This document shows positions 39,474 to 49,335 of a DNA stretch of 64,000 nt, piece by piece. The notes beneath the pieces are model-generated. The model saw only the letters and a program-made list of their open reading frames with translations. It was not told where the DNA came from and made no database searches. Numbering within the stretch: position 1 is the stretch's first letter; every line of letters starts with the position of its first letter. The stretch is from Asticcacaulis excentricus (lineage in GTDB: Bacteria; Pseudomonadota; Alphaproteobacteria; Caulobacterales; Caulobacteraceae): contig NZ_AP018829.1 of the NCBI RefSeq assembly GCF_003966695.1, forward strand, positions 1-64,000. The letters run 5' to 3'. The position numbers and the translations under genes were made by a program.

Positions 39474-41117
39474 ATGAAGGTGACGAAACGCGAATGGTTC
39501 CGGGGTACGGCCGGTCTGGCGCTGGCCTCGGCCATGCCCGCCGGGGCGGCGGAGCTGGTCGAACCGGGCTTTGACACCCTTGCCGACGGGCCGTTCAAGC
39601 CGCAGTGGGCGTCTCTGGAAAGCCAGTATCAGGTGCCGGACTGGTTCCGCGACGCCAAGTTCGGCATCTGGGCGCACTGGGGGCCGCAGTGTGTGCCGGA
39701 AGCGGGCGACTGGTACGCCCATGAAATGTATCTTCAGGGCAGCGGGGCCAATAAGCACTTCCTGAAAACCTATGGTCACCCTGCGGATACAGGCTTTATG
39801 GACCTCCTGCCGCGTTGGAAGGCGGAAAACTGGAACCCGGATGAGCTGCTTGATCTCTATGTCAGCGCCGGGGCCAAATACTTCATGTCGATGGCCAACC
39901 ACCACGACAATTTCGACATGTATGCCTCGCGCTTCCATGACTGGAACTCGACGCGTATCGGCCCGCGCAAGGACATTGTCGGCATCTGGGAAAAGGCGGC
40001 GCGTAAGCGGGGCTTGCGCTTTGGTGTCTCCAACCACTCGGCCCACGCCTGGCACTGGTTCCAGACGGCCTATGGCTACGACCCGGAAGGCCCGCGTCGC
40101 GGCGAACGCTATGACGCCTATAAGCTCAACAAGCTGGACGGTAAGGGCAAGTGGTGGGAAGGCCTTGATCCGCAAGAGTTTTATGGCGGGGCGGTCATGC
40201 CGCTTCCTGATGGCTTCGACAGCATCACAACCGCCAATGCCTGGCACGAGCTGAATGACCGGGTGTGGGACGAAAAGCCGCCGCTGCGCAATCCGGCCTT
40301 TACGCGCCAATGGTATCTGCGCTGCAAGGACCTGATCGACAGCTATCGCCCGGACATGGTCTATTTCGACAATTTTGACCTGCCGCTGGGGCAGGCGGGG
40401 CTCGATATCACCGCCCACTACTACAATGCCTCAGCCAAATGGAATGGCGGCAAGGTCGAGGCCGTCGTCAACATGAAGCCGCACGGCCCCTTCAATGGCG
40501 GTATCGTCGCCGATGTCGAGCGCGGCTCGAAGTCCGGTATCGACGCACGGCCGTGGCAGACCTGCACCTGCATCGGGCAGTGGCACTATAACCGCCGCCT
40601 GTACGACGAAAAGAAGTACCGCCCGGCGGCGGATGTCATCCATCGTCTGTGTGACATCGTCTCCAAGAACGGCAATCTGCTGCTCAGTGTGCCGGTGCGC
40701 CCGGACGGCACGATTGATTCAGAGGAACGCAAGATCGTCGAAGGCATCGGGTCGTGGATGTCGCGCTTCTCTGAGGCCATTTACGGCACGCGTCCGTGGC
40801 GGGTGTTTGGCGAAGGGCCGACACAGGTCGGCGCGGGCATGTTCGGCGAAAGCGCCCAGAAGCCCTTTACCGCCGAAGACCTGCGCTTCACCACCAAGGA
40901 CAAGGCCCTCTATGCGATCACGCTGGGCCGTCCGGGGCAGGCGGTCACCATCCGCTCGTTGCAAGGCCGCGATCAGAAGCGCGTCAAGCGCGTGGAGGTG
41001 GTGGGCAGCCGCGATCCTCTGACCTTCCGTCAGAGCGCCGACGGTCTGGTCGTCGACATTCCGCCAGCGGCCAGCCATCAGTTTGGTGTGGCCCTGAAAA
41101 TCTACGGGGTGATCTGA
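39474..41117 (+). CDS. GH29 alpha-L-fucosidase
   Basis: Retaining exo-alpha-L-fucosidase, probably periplasmic. About 547 aa from the ATG at 39474 (the in-frame ATG 48 bp earlier would hide the signal sequence KREWFRGTAGLALASAMPAGA). GH29 landmarks: DWFRDAKFGIWAHWGP, ANHHDNFDMY, GLRFGVSNHSAHAWHWF, and the nucleophile Asp299 in DMVYFDNFDLP. The C-terminal part (about 440-547) is the usual beta-sandwich. It converges on GH31 and shares a bidirectional terminator with it. Fucose on xyloglucan, RG-II or glycoproteins could be the target. Confidence 0.92.
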   Translation: MKVTKREWFRGTAGLALASAMPAGAAELVEPGFDTLADGPFKPQWASLESQYQVPDWFRDAKFGIWAHWGPQCVPEAGDWYAHEMYLQGSGANKHFLKTYGHPADTGFMDLLPRWKAENWNPDELLDLYVSAGAKYFMSMANHHDNFDMYASRFHDWNSTRIGPRKDIVGIWEKAARKRGLRFGVSNHSAHAWHWFQTAYGYDPEGPRRGERYDAYKLNKLDGKGKWWEGLDPQEFYGGAVMPLPDGFDSITTANAWHELNDRVWDEKPPLRNPAFTRQWYLRCKDLIDSYRPDMVYFDNFDLPLGQAGLDITAHYYNASAKWNGGKVEAVVNMKPHGPFNGGIVADVERGSKSGIDARPWQTCTCIGQWHYNRRLYDEKKYRPAADVIHRLCDIVSKNGNLLLSVPVRPDGTIDSEERKIVEGIGSWMSRFSEAIYGTRPWRVFGEGPTQVGAGMFGESAQKPFTAEDLRFTTKDKALYAITLGRPGQAVTIRSLQGRDQKRVKRVEVVGSRDPLTFRQSADGLVVDIPPAASHQFGVALKIYGVI

Positions 41118-41145
41118 GAAAGGGGGCCTGTGCCCCCTTTCGTTT
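41118..41145. terminator. Bidirectional terminator between GH29 and GH31
   Basis: Perfect 10-bp stem GAAAGGGGGC / GCCCCCTTTC (41118-41127 with 41132-41141) in the 26-bp gap between convergent genes, followed by CGTTT on the plus strand and preceded by the GH29 stop. Confidence 0.8.
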
Positions 41146-44053
41146 AACCTTTAAAGCTCAAAACGGCCTTTTGCCCGTCATAAAAGTGGCTGCGGGTGCG
41201 CGGCGGGTTTTGGCCGTCGATCAGCACAAGGCGCAGCTCGCGTTTTTGCACCATGCCGGGGAAGCGGCCTTTGCGGGCACCGATGCTGAGGCTCTGCGTC
41301 GCGTGCGACCAGTTCAGCGCATAGGTGCTGTAGGCGCCTTTTTCATAGTCATAGGTTTCGTTGTCGTCTTCATAGAGCGTGAAGGTGGCATCGGCCCCGG
41401 CATAGATGCGGACTTCATAGGGTGCGTCAGGTTGCTCGGTGGCGTACTGCATGACCGGCCCCAGAGGCAGGATCGACCCTTCGCGGATGTAGAACGGAAA
41501 CACATTGAGCGGGGTTTCGCGCGTCACGCTCTGACCGCCCGCGACCTTTTCGCCGCTCCAAAAGTCGAACCAGCCGGTCGAAGCGGGCAGGTAGGTGCGC
41601 ATGGTGAGGTCCCGCACCTTGCGGCTTTCGGCTAGGGCGCGCAGATCGGCGGGCGTGCGCCACGCCAGACGCAGGGATCGGCCACCCGTCGCCTGATAAT
41701 ATTCAATCCTGACCGCGACGGCCTGTCCCTGTTTCAGGGTCAGTTTGGCCCCCTTATAGCGCGCCGCGCCATTCGCCCAGTCTTCGACCAGGAGCTTGCC
41801 GTCGATAAACAGGCGATACCCGTCATCACCTTCCAGCCCCAGTTCAAACGTGCCGTCTTCCGGGATGATGATCTGCCCTTCCCAGCGGGCGGAAAAGCTG
41901 TTGAGACCACTCAAGCCGCCCGGCGCTTCGGCCAGAGGCGGCCCCGGCCAGGTGTGATCCAGTTTGGCGTCGATGACCTTGCCCTTCGGCGTCTCGAAAT
42001 TCTCGCCTTCAAAATACTGTCCGGCCAGCCCCGGGCGGCCGTCGGGTGTGCGCAGTGCCGATGCGGGTATGGTGGTCGCCGGCGGGTCCTGAAGATTATA
42101 CATGGCGCGCGTCACCGGCTGCACCAGACAGGCCGGGCCGAACATGAAGGTGTCGTTGATGTCGTACACCTTCGGATCGTGCGGGAAGTCCATCGGCAGG
42201 GCGCGCATCAGCGTATAGTGCGAGGCGGTCACCTGCCAGCTCAGGCTATAGATATAGGGCAGCAGGCGGTAGCGCAGATGCACGGCCTCCAGAAGCGCCG
42301 CATAGACCGTGGGGTCCAGCGTCTTGAAGATATAGGGCTCGCGCTCGATACTGGTGCCGTGCACGCGCATCAGGGGGTTGAACACAGCAAACTGGAACCA
42401 GCGGGCGAACAGCTCTCTATAGGCCGGGTTCTTTTCGCCACCGGGGAATTCGGTAACAAAGAAACCGCCCGTATCCTGCGTCCAGTAGGGATTGCCGGTG
42501 ATGGTGACGTTGAGGCCTCCGGAAATCTGTTCGGCGAGGCTTTTCCAGTTTGAAAAAATATCACCGGACCATGAGGTCGCGGCGGTACGCTGCGCCCCGG
42601 CCCAGGCCGATCGGGTCAGCGTCAGGACGCGCTTGTTGCTGGTCGCACGCTGTCCGTCATAGGTCCCCTGCGTCGTCATCAGGGTGTAGGGGTTGAGGTA
42701 GCGCGTGAAGTCGCCCATGGCATTGACGCCAAGGCTCTTGATATCGGCTTCGACCTCCGCGGGGTTCCAGCAGGCCGTACCCACCTCGACCTCGGTGCCA
42801 TCCATCCACAAGGCATCGACGCCCTTGTCGAGCAAGCCATGCTTGATATACTTAAAATAGATCTGCCGGCCCTTAGCGCTGAAGGCGTCATAGATGCGCG
42901 CTTTTTTGGAGATCCAGTGCAGTGGCTTGAAGCGCAGGCCGTAGCTGTCGAGTTCTTTCGCGAGCGCCGTATCATTGCCGATGGATGGCCAGATGGAAAT
43001 CATCAGTTTCAGGTGCAGATCATGGATTTTTCGGATCATGCCGTCGGGATCGGGGAAGCGTTCCTTGTCCCAGATCATACCGCTCCAACTGCCGTCCTTG
43101 TCTGAGCCCCAGTATTGCCAGTCCTGCACGATATAATCGAGCGGGAAGCCCTCCTTGCGGAAGGTCTCGGCCACCTCGACCAGACGCTGCTGCGTTTTGT
43201 AGCGCTCCTTGCTCATGAACAGGCCAAAGGCCTGTTTCGGATACATGGGCGCGGCCCCGGTCAGGGTGCGGTAGGCGGCAATGACCTTATCGGCGCTGCC
43301 GCCGCCCATGAAGTAGTAATCCACCCCGCCCGGCGCGCTTTCGGCCCACAGCGTCGCGCCGTCTGCGCCGTCAGAAAAGCGCATCTTGGAATAGGTGTCC
43401 CACAGGATGCCGTAGCCTTCGGACGACACCATGACCGGGATGATGATGCCGGTATTGGTCTGCACCAGAAGCAGGTTCTGACCGCGGCGGTTCAGCATCG
43501 CTTCGTTGACATAGCCAAAGCCATAAATGCCTTCGCCGGGTTTCAGGGTGAAGCTGTTTTCAACCTCATAGCTGGGGGCGTCCTGCAAGGAGACCGGTCG
43601 AATGGCCTGCGGTGACGTGGCGCGTTCGCGCGTATAGAGGCGGCCATCGGCAGCGAGGAAGCTCAGCGCGCCCGACGCCTTGTCGATCTCGATGCTCAGG
43701 GCGGCACTTTTGAGGCGCAGCTTGGTCTTGCCGTCTTCGATCTGGAAGGCGACGGATTTGGGGTGGCCGAGGATGACGATATTTTTGTGGGTCCAGTGGT
43801 TTTTACCGAGATGCGCGTTCACGCGCACCGTGGCGGGGCCATAGAAGAGGACCGTCTTGGTGACGCCGTTCAGGTAAAACTGCACGCCTTCGCTCAGCCG
43901 CTGATAGTGAAAGCCCGGTGTATCTGGTGCGGGGAGGCGGATCACATGCCCGTTGGCGTCAAGCGCACTCAGACCCTTGGCGTGGGCGGCACTGGCCGCA
44001 GCCGCAAGGGAAGAACCGGTAAGGGCGGCAAAGGCCCGACGTGAGATGCGCAT
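41144..44053 (-). CDS. GH31 alpha-xylosidase-like enzyme with PA14 domain
   Basis: 969 aa; signal peptide about 1-25. The GH31 N-terminal beta-sandwich carries LKPGEGIYGFGYVNEAMLNRR. The catalytic barrel has the nucleophile Asp418 in ALWMDGTEVEVG and the likely acid/base Asp498 in ATSWSGDIFSNW. A PA14 module (about 670-815: FSARWEGQIIIPEDGTFELG, DGYRLFIDGKLLVEDW) is placed between the barrel and the C-terminal sheet. I recall PA14 modules in alpha-xylosidases acting on xyloglucan oligosaccharides, hence the call; alpha-glucosidase remains possible. A good SD GGAGG precedes the ATG. It is divergent from GH51, with one operator-like palindrome between them. Confidence 0.87.
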   Translation of the reverse strand: MRISRRAFAALTGSSLAAAASAAHAKGLSALDANGHVIRLPAPDTPGFHYQRLSEGVQFYLNGVTKTVLFYGPATVRVNAHLGKNHWTHKNIVILGHPKSVAFQIEDGKTKLRLKSAALSIEIDKASGALSFLAADGRLYTRERATSPQAIRPVSLQDAPSYEVENSFTLKPGEGIYGFGYVNEAMLNRRGQNLLLVQTNTGIIIPVMVSSEGYGILWDTYSKMRFSDGADGATLWAESAPGGVDYYFMGGGSADKVIAAYRTLTGAAPMYPKQAFGLFMSKERYKTQQRLVEVAETFRKEGFPLDYIVQDWQYWGSDKDGSWSGMIWDKERFPDPDGMIRKIHDLHLKLMISIWPSIGNDTALAKELDSYGLRFKPLHWISKKARIYDAFSAKGRQIYFKYIKHGLLDKGVDALWMDGTEVEVGTACWNPAEVEADIKSLGVNAMGDFTRYLNPYTLMTTQGTYDGQRATSNKRVLTLTRSAWAGAQRTAATSWSGDIFSNWKSLAEQISGGLNVTITGNPYWTQDTGGFFVTEFPGGEKNPAYRELFARWFQFAVFNPLMRVHGTSIEREPYIFKTLDPTVYAALLEAVHLRYRLLPYIYSLSWQVTASHYTLMRALPMDFPHDPKVYDINDTFMFGPACLVQPVTRAMYNLQDPPATTIPASALRTPDGRPGLAGQYFEGENFETPKGKVIDAKLDHTWPGPPLAEAPGGLSGLNSFSARWEGQIIIPEDGTFELGLEGDDGYRLFIDGKLLVEDWANGAARYKGAKLTLKQGQAVAVRIEYYQATGGRSLRLAWRTPADLRALAESRKVRDLTMRTYLPASTGWFDFWSGEKVAGGQSVTRETPLNVFPFYIREGSILPLGPVMQYATEQPDAPYEVRIYAGADATFTLYEDDNETYDYEKGAYSTYALNWSHATQSLSIGARKGRFPGMVQKRELRLVLIDGQNPPRTRSHFYDGQKAVLSFKG

Positions 44054-44201
44054 AATATCCTCCGAAAGCTTTGTTATTAGTCTGAGTATATTGGGGCGAG
44101 TTTTGACGCGCGCTCAAGCTTTGATTTGGTTCCAATACCGTTTTGTGAGCTGCGAGGGTGTCCGCAAATTGAATTGACAGACCACTTTCGGCAGGGCTAC
44201 C

Positions 44202-44219
44202 AAATTGGTTGGCCAAATT
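44202..44219. promoter_or_regulatory. Putative GntR operator between GH31 and GH51
   Basis: AAATTGGTTGGCCAAATT, containing the same core TTGGTTGGCCAA as the site before the second GntR gene and close to the ExuR/UxuR consensus. Located 30 bp before the GH51 ATG and 150 bp before GH31, so it could control both. Confidence 0.6.
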
Positions 44220-44249
44220 GGGCGTTACCGCTGCTTTCGGGATAGGGGC

Positions 44250-45830
44250 ATGAGACACGATCTGAGCGTAAGCGTGAACCCCTGGCGCTATCTGGCGGGC
44301 ATGGTCCTGAGTGGGTGCCTTCTGGCCGGGGCTGTGTTGGCCGAGCCACTGCGCGCCTCCGGTGTGCTAATGGCCGAACCGTCGGGCCCGGTCATCAGCC
44401 GCTACATCTTCGGCCAGTTTTCCGAGCATCTGGGGCGCGGCATCTATGAGGGCATCTGGGTCGGACCGGACAGCCGCATCCCCAATGTGCGCGGCATCCG
44501 TAGCGACGTGGTAGGCGCGCTGAAAGCCATTCATGTGCCGGTCGTGCGCTGGCCCGGCGGCTGCTTTGCCGATGAATATAACTGGCGCGACGGCATCGGC
44601 CCGCGGGCCAAACGCCCGGCGCGCAAGAACAATTGGTGGGCCGGATCGCCGGAAACCAATGCCTTTGGCACGCATGAATATTTCGACTTTGTCGAGCAGA
44701 TCGGGGCCGACGCCTATGTGTCGATGAATGTCGGGGCTTCCACCCCGACCGAGATGCGCCAGTGGGTCGAATATTTGACCTCGGACGGTGAGGACACGCT
44801 GGCGCAGGAGCGTCGGCGCAATGGCCGCGATAAGCCGTGGCCGGTCAGGTTCATCGGGATCGGCAATGAATACTGGGGCTGCGGGGGCAAGATGACGCCG
44901 CAGCAGTACGGGCGCGACTTCATGCGCTTCACTGCCTTCTACCATCCGCAGCCCGGTCAGGCGGCAACCCGCGTCGCCGTAGGGGCCAAGAACGGCCTGA
45001 CCGAATGGACCGACGCCGTGATGGCTGAGGCGCTGGAGAATATGGACGCCCTGTCTGTCCATTATTACACCTCGCCCACCGGCAATGTCGATGTGACAAA
45101 GCCCGCCACGGGTTTCGACGCGCAGGACTGGGCCGATACCTTCGTTCAGACTCTGAAAATGGACGACTATATTATCGCCCATTCCCGCGTGATGGACGCC
45201 CATGATCCGCAAAAACGGGTGGCGCTGTTTATCGACGAATGGGGCACCTGGTACACGGTTGAGCCGGGCACCGATCCCGGCCACCTCTATCAGCAGAACA
45301 GCCTGCGTGACGCTCTGGTGGCGGCGGTGAATTTCGACATCTTCATCCGTCACGCCGACCGCGTGCGCATGGCCAATATCGCCCAGACAGTCAATGTGCT
45401 GCAATCGCTCATTCTGACGCGCGGGCCGCAGATGGTGCTGACGCCGACCTATTACGCCTATCAGATGTACGTGCCGTTTCAGGAGGCTACCGCCCTGCCG
45501 TTGCGGCTGGCGGCCCCGGATATCAAGGTCGGTACCACCTGGATGCCATCGCTCAGCGGGGCGGCGGCGCGCGCGACCAACGGCGACTATCTGGTGGCGC
45601 TGAGCAATCTGTCACCACAGGAGGCCGTTGAGATGCGCCTTGATCTGCGCGACCTGCGGGTTCAGACGCTCAGCGCGCACATACTGACGGCGGGTGAGAT
45701 GGACGCCCACAATGATTTCGGACGCGCAGACACCGTAAAGCCGCACCCCTTTGACGGAGCGCGGCTCGAAAACGGGTATCTGGTGCTGACGCAGCCGGCC
45801 AGATCGCTGATCGTGCTTACCCTGAAGTAG
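44250..45830 (+). CDS. GH51 alpha-L-arabinofuranosidase
   Basis: Retaining exo-arabinofuranosidase for arabinan or arabinoxylan side chains. About 526 aa from the ATG at 44250, which gives a signal sequence (WRYLAGMVLSGCLLAGAVLA); a start 45 bp earlier would overlap the operator. GH51 landmarks: YIFGQFSEHLGRGIYEGIW, VRWPGGCFADEYNWRDGIGP, acid/base Glu207 in GIGNEYWGCGG and nucleophile Glu330 in ALFIDEWGTWY. Unlike many cytoplasmic GH51 enzymes it seems to be exported. It converges on GH43 with only 4 bp between the genes. Confidence 0.93.
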   Translation: MRHDLSVSVNPWRYLAGMVLSGCLLAGAVLAEPLRASGVLMAEPSGPVISRYIFGQFSEHLGRGIYEGIWVGPDSRIPNVRGIRSDVVGALKAIHVPVVRWPGGCFADEYNWRDGIGPRAKRPARKNNWWAGSPETNAFGTHEYFDFVEQIGADAYVSMNVGASTPTEMRQWVEYLTSDGEDTLAQERRRNGRDKPWPVRFIGIGNEYWGCGGKMTPQQYGRDFMRFTAFYHPQPGQAATRVAVGAKNGLTEWTDAVMAEALENMDALSVHYYTSPTGNVDVTKPATGFDAQDWADTFVQTLKMDDYIIAHSRVMDAHDPQKRVALFIDEWGTWYTVEPGTDPGHLYQQNSLRDALVAAVNFDIFIRHADRVRMANIAQTVNVLQSLILTRGPQMVLTPTYYAYQMYVPFQEATALPLRLAAPDIKVGTTWMPSLSGAAARATNGDYLVALSNLSPQEAVEMRLDLRDLRVQTLSAHILTAGEMDAHNDFGRADTVKPHPFDGARLENGYLVLTQPARSLIVLTLK

Positions 45831-45841
45831 GCCTTCAGGGC
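45822..45841. terminator. Small hairpin between convergent GH51 and GH43
   Basis: Arms CCTGAAG / CTTCAGG around the GH51 stop codon. There is no T-run on either side, so at best a weak terminator. Confidence 0.35.
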
Positions 45842-46752
45842 TTTACCTTGACCTCGCGGATGGTGCCATCGCGATTATAACGCAGCGGTTCGATGGCGAT
45901 GGAGCGCTTGTGATCACCGCCGCCGGGTAGCAGGTTGTCGTGATAGAAGAACCACGGCTTACCCTTGAAGGTGATAATCGCCTGATGGTTGGTCGAGATT
46001 TTCAGATAGTCGAAAATCACACCGCGATAGGTATAGGGCCCCATTGGCGTCTTTGAGGTGGCATAGACGATCTGCCCCGGCCAGCCTGTTGAAAAGCTGA
46101 AGTAATAGAGGCCCTTATGCTTGTGCAGGAAGGGGGCCTCGCCGTACTTCTTCTTGGGGTCATTTGCCGGAAAGCCCTCGATGACCAGATTTTCAATGGG
46201 GCCGGCCAGCGAGGTCATATCGGCATTGAGCTTGGCGATCTTGGGCACGCGCGTGCCAAAGGTCAGATAGGCCTGACCGTCATCGTCGATCAGCACCTGC
46301 GGGTCGATAGGCTCGTCCCCGGCATTGGCATCGCGCGCCTTGTCGATCAGGGCGTCGCTGCGCGCGTCCTTGAACGGTCCGGCCGGGCTGTCGGCCACGG
46401 CCACGCCAATCTTATCGCCGCCCACAGGGGCGTAGAAATAGTATTTGCCGTTGCGATAGGCGGCTTCGGGGGCCCAGGCCTTGGCATCGGGGCGCGCCCA
46501 TTTGAAAACGGTGACGCTGAGAAACGACCCGTCGTCGCGCCAGGTTTTCAGGTCGTTTGAGGTGTAGAGCCGCCAGCTTGTCGAATCCCAGTATTTGCCG
46601 GAGTTGGAAGCATCGTCCGTGGCGTAGAGATAGACCTTGCCATTGAAGACGTGCGGCGACGGGTCGGCATTAAAGCGCGTGCTGATCGGCTCACCGGCAA
46701 CGGCCTGCGTCGCTGAGAGCAGCAGGAGGGCGGTACTGAGTTTAAAGGTCAT
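45835..46752 (-). CDS. GH43 family glycosidase
   Basis: 305 aa single-domain five-bladed propeller with signal peptide (about 1-19). The three catalytic acids are visible: Asp30 in RFNADPSPHVF (base), Asp150 in GDEPIDPQVLIDDDG (pKa modulator) and Glu205 in KKYGEAPFLH (acid). Inverting alpha-L-arabinofuranosidase, beta-xylosidase or beta-galactosidase activities are all known in the family; the specificity cannot be read here. AGAGGAC precedes the ATG. It lies 8 bp downstream of the GH2 gene, so both are made from one transcript. Confidence 0.9.
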   Translation of the reverse strand: MTFKLSTALLLLSATQAVAGEPISTRFNADPSPHVFNGKVYLYATDDASNSGKYWDSTSWRLYTSNDLKTWRDDGSFLSVTVFKWARPDAKAWAPEAAYRNGKYYFYAPVGGDKIGVAVADSPAGPFKDARSDALIDKARDANAGDEPIDPQVLIDDDGQAYLTFGTRVPKIAKLNADMTSLAGPIENLVIEGFPANDPKKKYGEAPFLHKHKGLYYFSFSTGWPGQIVYATSKTPMGPYTYRGVIFDYLKISTNHQAIITFKGKPWFFYHDNLLPGGGDHKRSIAIEPLRYNRDGTIREVKVKP

Positions 46753-46760
46753 GGCGTCCT

Positions 46761-49214
46761 CTATCGCGAAGTAAAGGTGAGGGTGGCGGCGGTCAGGCCC
46801 TCGGCACGGGCCTCAAACGTGAAGCGTCCGCCGGTCCTGGTCGTCTGCACAATGGCCTGCGCATAGCCGTTGAACAAGCGGCGATAAGTGGCCTTGTCCG
46901 GTTCGTGGCTGTTGGGATTGCCGTTGCCAACGCCGATCAGGCGACCCGGACCGGTCAAAGCAAACTGGATCAGATCGTCAGCCGGCGGCACGGGCACACC
47001 AGCCTTGTCGACGGCGCTGACGCTGATCATGGCCACGTCCTGACCGTCGGCGCTCAGTTGCGTTCGGTCAGCGCTGAGGATCAGTCTATGGGGCGCACCG
47101 GCGGTCTTGCGCTCGGTCTTCATCACCACCTTGCCGCCCTTATAGCCATAGGCGGTGAGGGTGCCGGGCGTAAAAGGCACGGCCCATTCCAGATGCGAGT
47201 CGCGCCGCATCGTCTGACGGCCCAGTGACTGGCGATTGAGGAAGAGTTCAACCTCATCGCAGTTGGAATAGGCCCAGACTGAAACCGTCTCGCCTTCGGA
47301 CCAGTTCCAGTGCGGCAACAGGTGCAGCACGGGTTCGTCCTGCCACCAGGCGCGGTAATAGTGATAGATGTCCTTGGGGAAGCCGCAACTGTCGAAGACG
47401 CCGAAATTGGAGGCGACCGACGGCCACCAGTTAAAGGGCGTCGGTTCGCCGCGATAGTCGAACCCGGTCCAGATGAAACCGCCCAGCAGGTAAGGCTTTG
47501 AATTATAGAGGCTCCACCAGCTTTCCGCCGTCGCGCCCCAATAGGGGTGTTCGGTGTCGTAGGAGGCCACGACCTGTTTTTTGGCGTTGGTCTTGTATTC
47601 GCCACGGGTGGACACCGCGCTGGCCGTTTCGGTGCCGATGATCGGCATGTCAGGGAAGCGCGCGCGGAAGGGCTCAATCTGGGCTTCGTGATAGTTGAAG
47701 CCGATGACGTCCAGCGCCGTCGTAATGCCGTCGCCAAAGCCCTTGTTCATGGCCGCATTGACCTTGCGCGTCGGGTCAAGCTCACGGATGCGCCGCGCCA
47801 TGCTTCTGGCGACCTTCAGGCCGCGCGGCGTCATCTGCTGCGGTTCCTCATTGCCGATGGACCACAGGATGACGCTGGGGTGGTTACGGTCGCGGCGGAT
47901 CAGGGCCTCAAGCTCGCTCAGGCCCTGACGGCTGGAGGTCATCTGCCGCACCTCATCAATGACCAGCAGGCCCAGTTCATCGCAGGCATCGAGCAGTTCC
48001 GGCGTCGGCGGATTGTGCGAGGTGCGATAGGCGTTGGAGCCCAGACTCTTAAGCTGTTTCAGACGCCACACCTGAAGCGCATCGGGAATGGCCGCGCCTA
48101 CCCCGGCATGGTCCTGATGGTTGTTGGTGCCCTTGATCTTGACCGGTTTGCCATTGAGGAAGAAGCCTTCCCTGGCATCAAAACGCAGGTCGCGCAGACC
48201 GAAACGCAGCGTATAGAGATCGCGGGTTCCCTCCGTCGTCACCTCCACCCGCAGGGTGTAGAGGTAGGGGCTTTCGATGGACCACAGGCGCGGCTGTGGC
48301 AGGGTCAGGCGCATCTCGCGGGTCGCCGGGGATTGCGCGGTCAGCTTGACCGTCTGGCGCGTCGTGGCGACCGCTGTGCCATCCCTGTCCAGTGCTGTGA
48401 CATCGAGCGTGGCGACGCGCGGCGTGTCGCTGCGGTTGACGAGATCGACCGTGGCTTCGACCGTGCCGTTGGTCTGCGGCCGCACAAACACACCCCATTG
48501 CGGCACGTGCACGGGGTCGGCCTTGACCAGCCACACATGGCGATAGATGCCGGCGCCTTCGTAGAACCAGCCTTCGCCGTAAGAGGCATCAACGCGCACC
48601 AGCAGCACATTGGGCGTGTCGTCCGTATTGATAAAATCTGTAATATCAACGCGGAAAGAGGTATAGCCGCTGTCGTGACGCTCAAGGACATAGCCGTTGA
48701 AGATGATGGTGGCGTCGCGGAACACGCCGTCGAACTCCAGCCACAGGCAGCGGCCCGCATCGGCCTTATCCAGTGTGATCAGGCGGCGATACCAGCCGAC
48801 CGAGGTTTCCGGAAACTTGCGCCCGATGGGCTTGTAGCCGTGCGCCGCGGCGTAGTCCTCGTCGTCCTTATCCGCCGGGTTGCGGCGATAGTCTTCGTTA
48901 TTGACGAAGGGCAGCTCGACCGCCCAGTCGTGCGGCAGGATGATGGACCGCCAGGTCGAATCGTCGTAATCGGCCGTGTCGGGCTTGGCACCGCTGCGGC
49001 CTTGCTTGGCGAGGGTGCGTTGATTGGCTCCGAAGCCGAAATCGCGCTCCAGATCTTCGGCATGGCCGAAATGAAAGCGCCAGCCGTCATCAAGGCGCAG
49101 ACGCTGACGCGGGCTGTTTGGTGCCGGGGTGGCGGCGACGACCGGGGCCGCCAGAGTGCTGGCCATGCCGATAACGGGGAGGCTGGCCATTACGGTGCGT
49201 CGGTTGGGTGTCAT
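46761..49214 (-). CDS. GH2 family beta-galactosidase-like enzyme
   Basis: 817 aa. N-terminal Tat-like signal (TPNRRTVMASLPVIGMAS). Jelly roll (about 35-225), Ig-like (about 230-330), TIM barrel (about 335-590), then C-terminal Ig-like modules (SVWAYSNCDEVELFLNRQS, an invasin-type LSADRTQLSADGQDVA). Acid/base Glu456 in WSIGNEEPQQ; nucleophile Glu529 in IGTETASAVSTRGEY. It is the same architecture as the GH2 at 13528, although the two differ substantially. No good SD is visible. It precedes GH43 by 8 bp. A terminator separates it from the GlcNAc kinase gene upstream. Confidence 0.88.
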   Translation of the reverse strand: MTPNRRTVMASLPVIGMASTLAAPVVAATPAPNSPRQRLRLDDGWRFHFGHAEDLERDFGFGANQRTLAKQGRSGAKPDTADYDDSTWRSIILPHDWAVELPFVNNEDYRRNPADKDDEDYAAAHGYKPIGRKFPETSVGWYRRLITLDKADAGRCLWLEFDGVFRDATIIFNGYVLERHDSGYTSFRVDITDFINTDDTPNVLLVRVDASYGEGWFYEGAGIYRHVWLVKADPVHVPQWGVFVRPQTNGTVEATVDLVNRSDTPRVATLDVTALDRDGTAVATTRQTVKLTAQSPATREMRLTLPQPRLWSIESPYLYTLRVEVTTEGTRDLYTLRFGLRDLRFDAREGFFLNGKPVKIKGTNNHQDHAGVGAAIPDALQVWRLKQLKSLGSNAYRTSHNPPTPELLDACDELGLLVIDEVRQMTSSRQGLSELEALIRRDRNHPSVILWSIGNEEPQQMTPRGLKVARSMARRIRELDPTRKVNAAMNKGFGDGITTALDVIGFNYHEAQIEPFRARFPDMPIIGTETASAVSTRGEYKTNAKKQVVASYDTEHPYWGATAESWWSLYNSKPYLLGGFIWTGFDYRGEPTPFNWWPSVASNFGVFDSCGFPKDIYHYYRAWWQDEPVLHLLPHWNWSEGETVSVWAYSNCDEVELFLNRQSLGRQTMRRDSHLEWAVPFTPGTLTAYGYKGGKVVMKTERKTAGAPHRLILSADRTQLSADGQDVAMISVSAVDKAGVPVPPADDLIQFALTGPGRLIGVGNGNPNSHEPDKATYRRLFNGYAQAIVQTTRTGGRFTFEARAEGLTAATLTFTSR

Positions 49215-49225
49215 CGGTCACGCAA

Positions 49226-49275
49226 TCATAAAAGAGGCGCATCCTCTCAAAAGTCCGGAATTTGGAGAGGATGCG
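49226..49275 (-). terminator. Terminator after the GlcNAc kinase gene
   Basis: A perfect stem GGCGCATCCTCTC / GAGAGGATGCGCC, about 13 bp, followed on the minus strand by TCTTTTATG. It closes the receptor-GH89-acetyltransferase-kinase unit before the GH2-GH43 pair. Confidence 0.8.
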
Positions 49276-49335
49276 CCCAGTTGCCGAAGCCGGCACACGC
49301 TTTGTCCGGCGTTTCGGGGAGGACGATAAATCGGG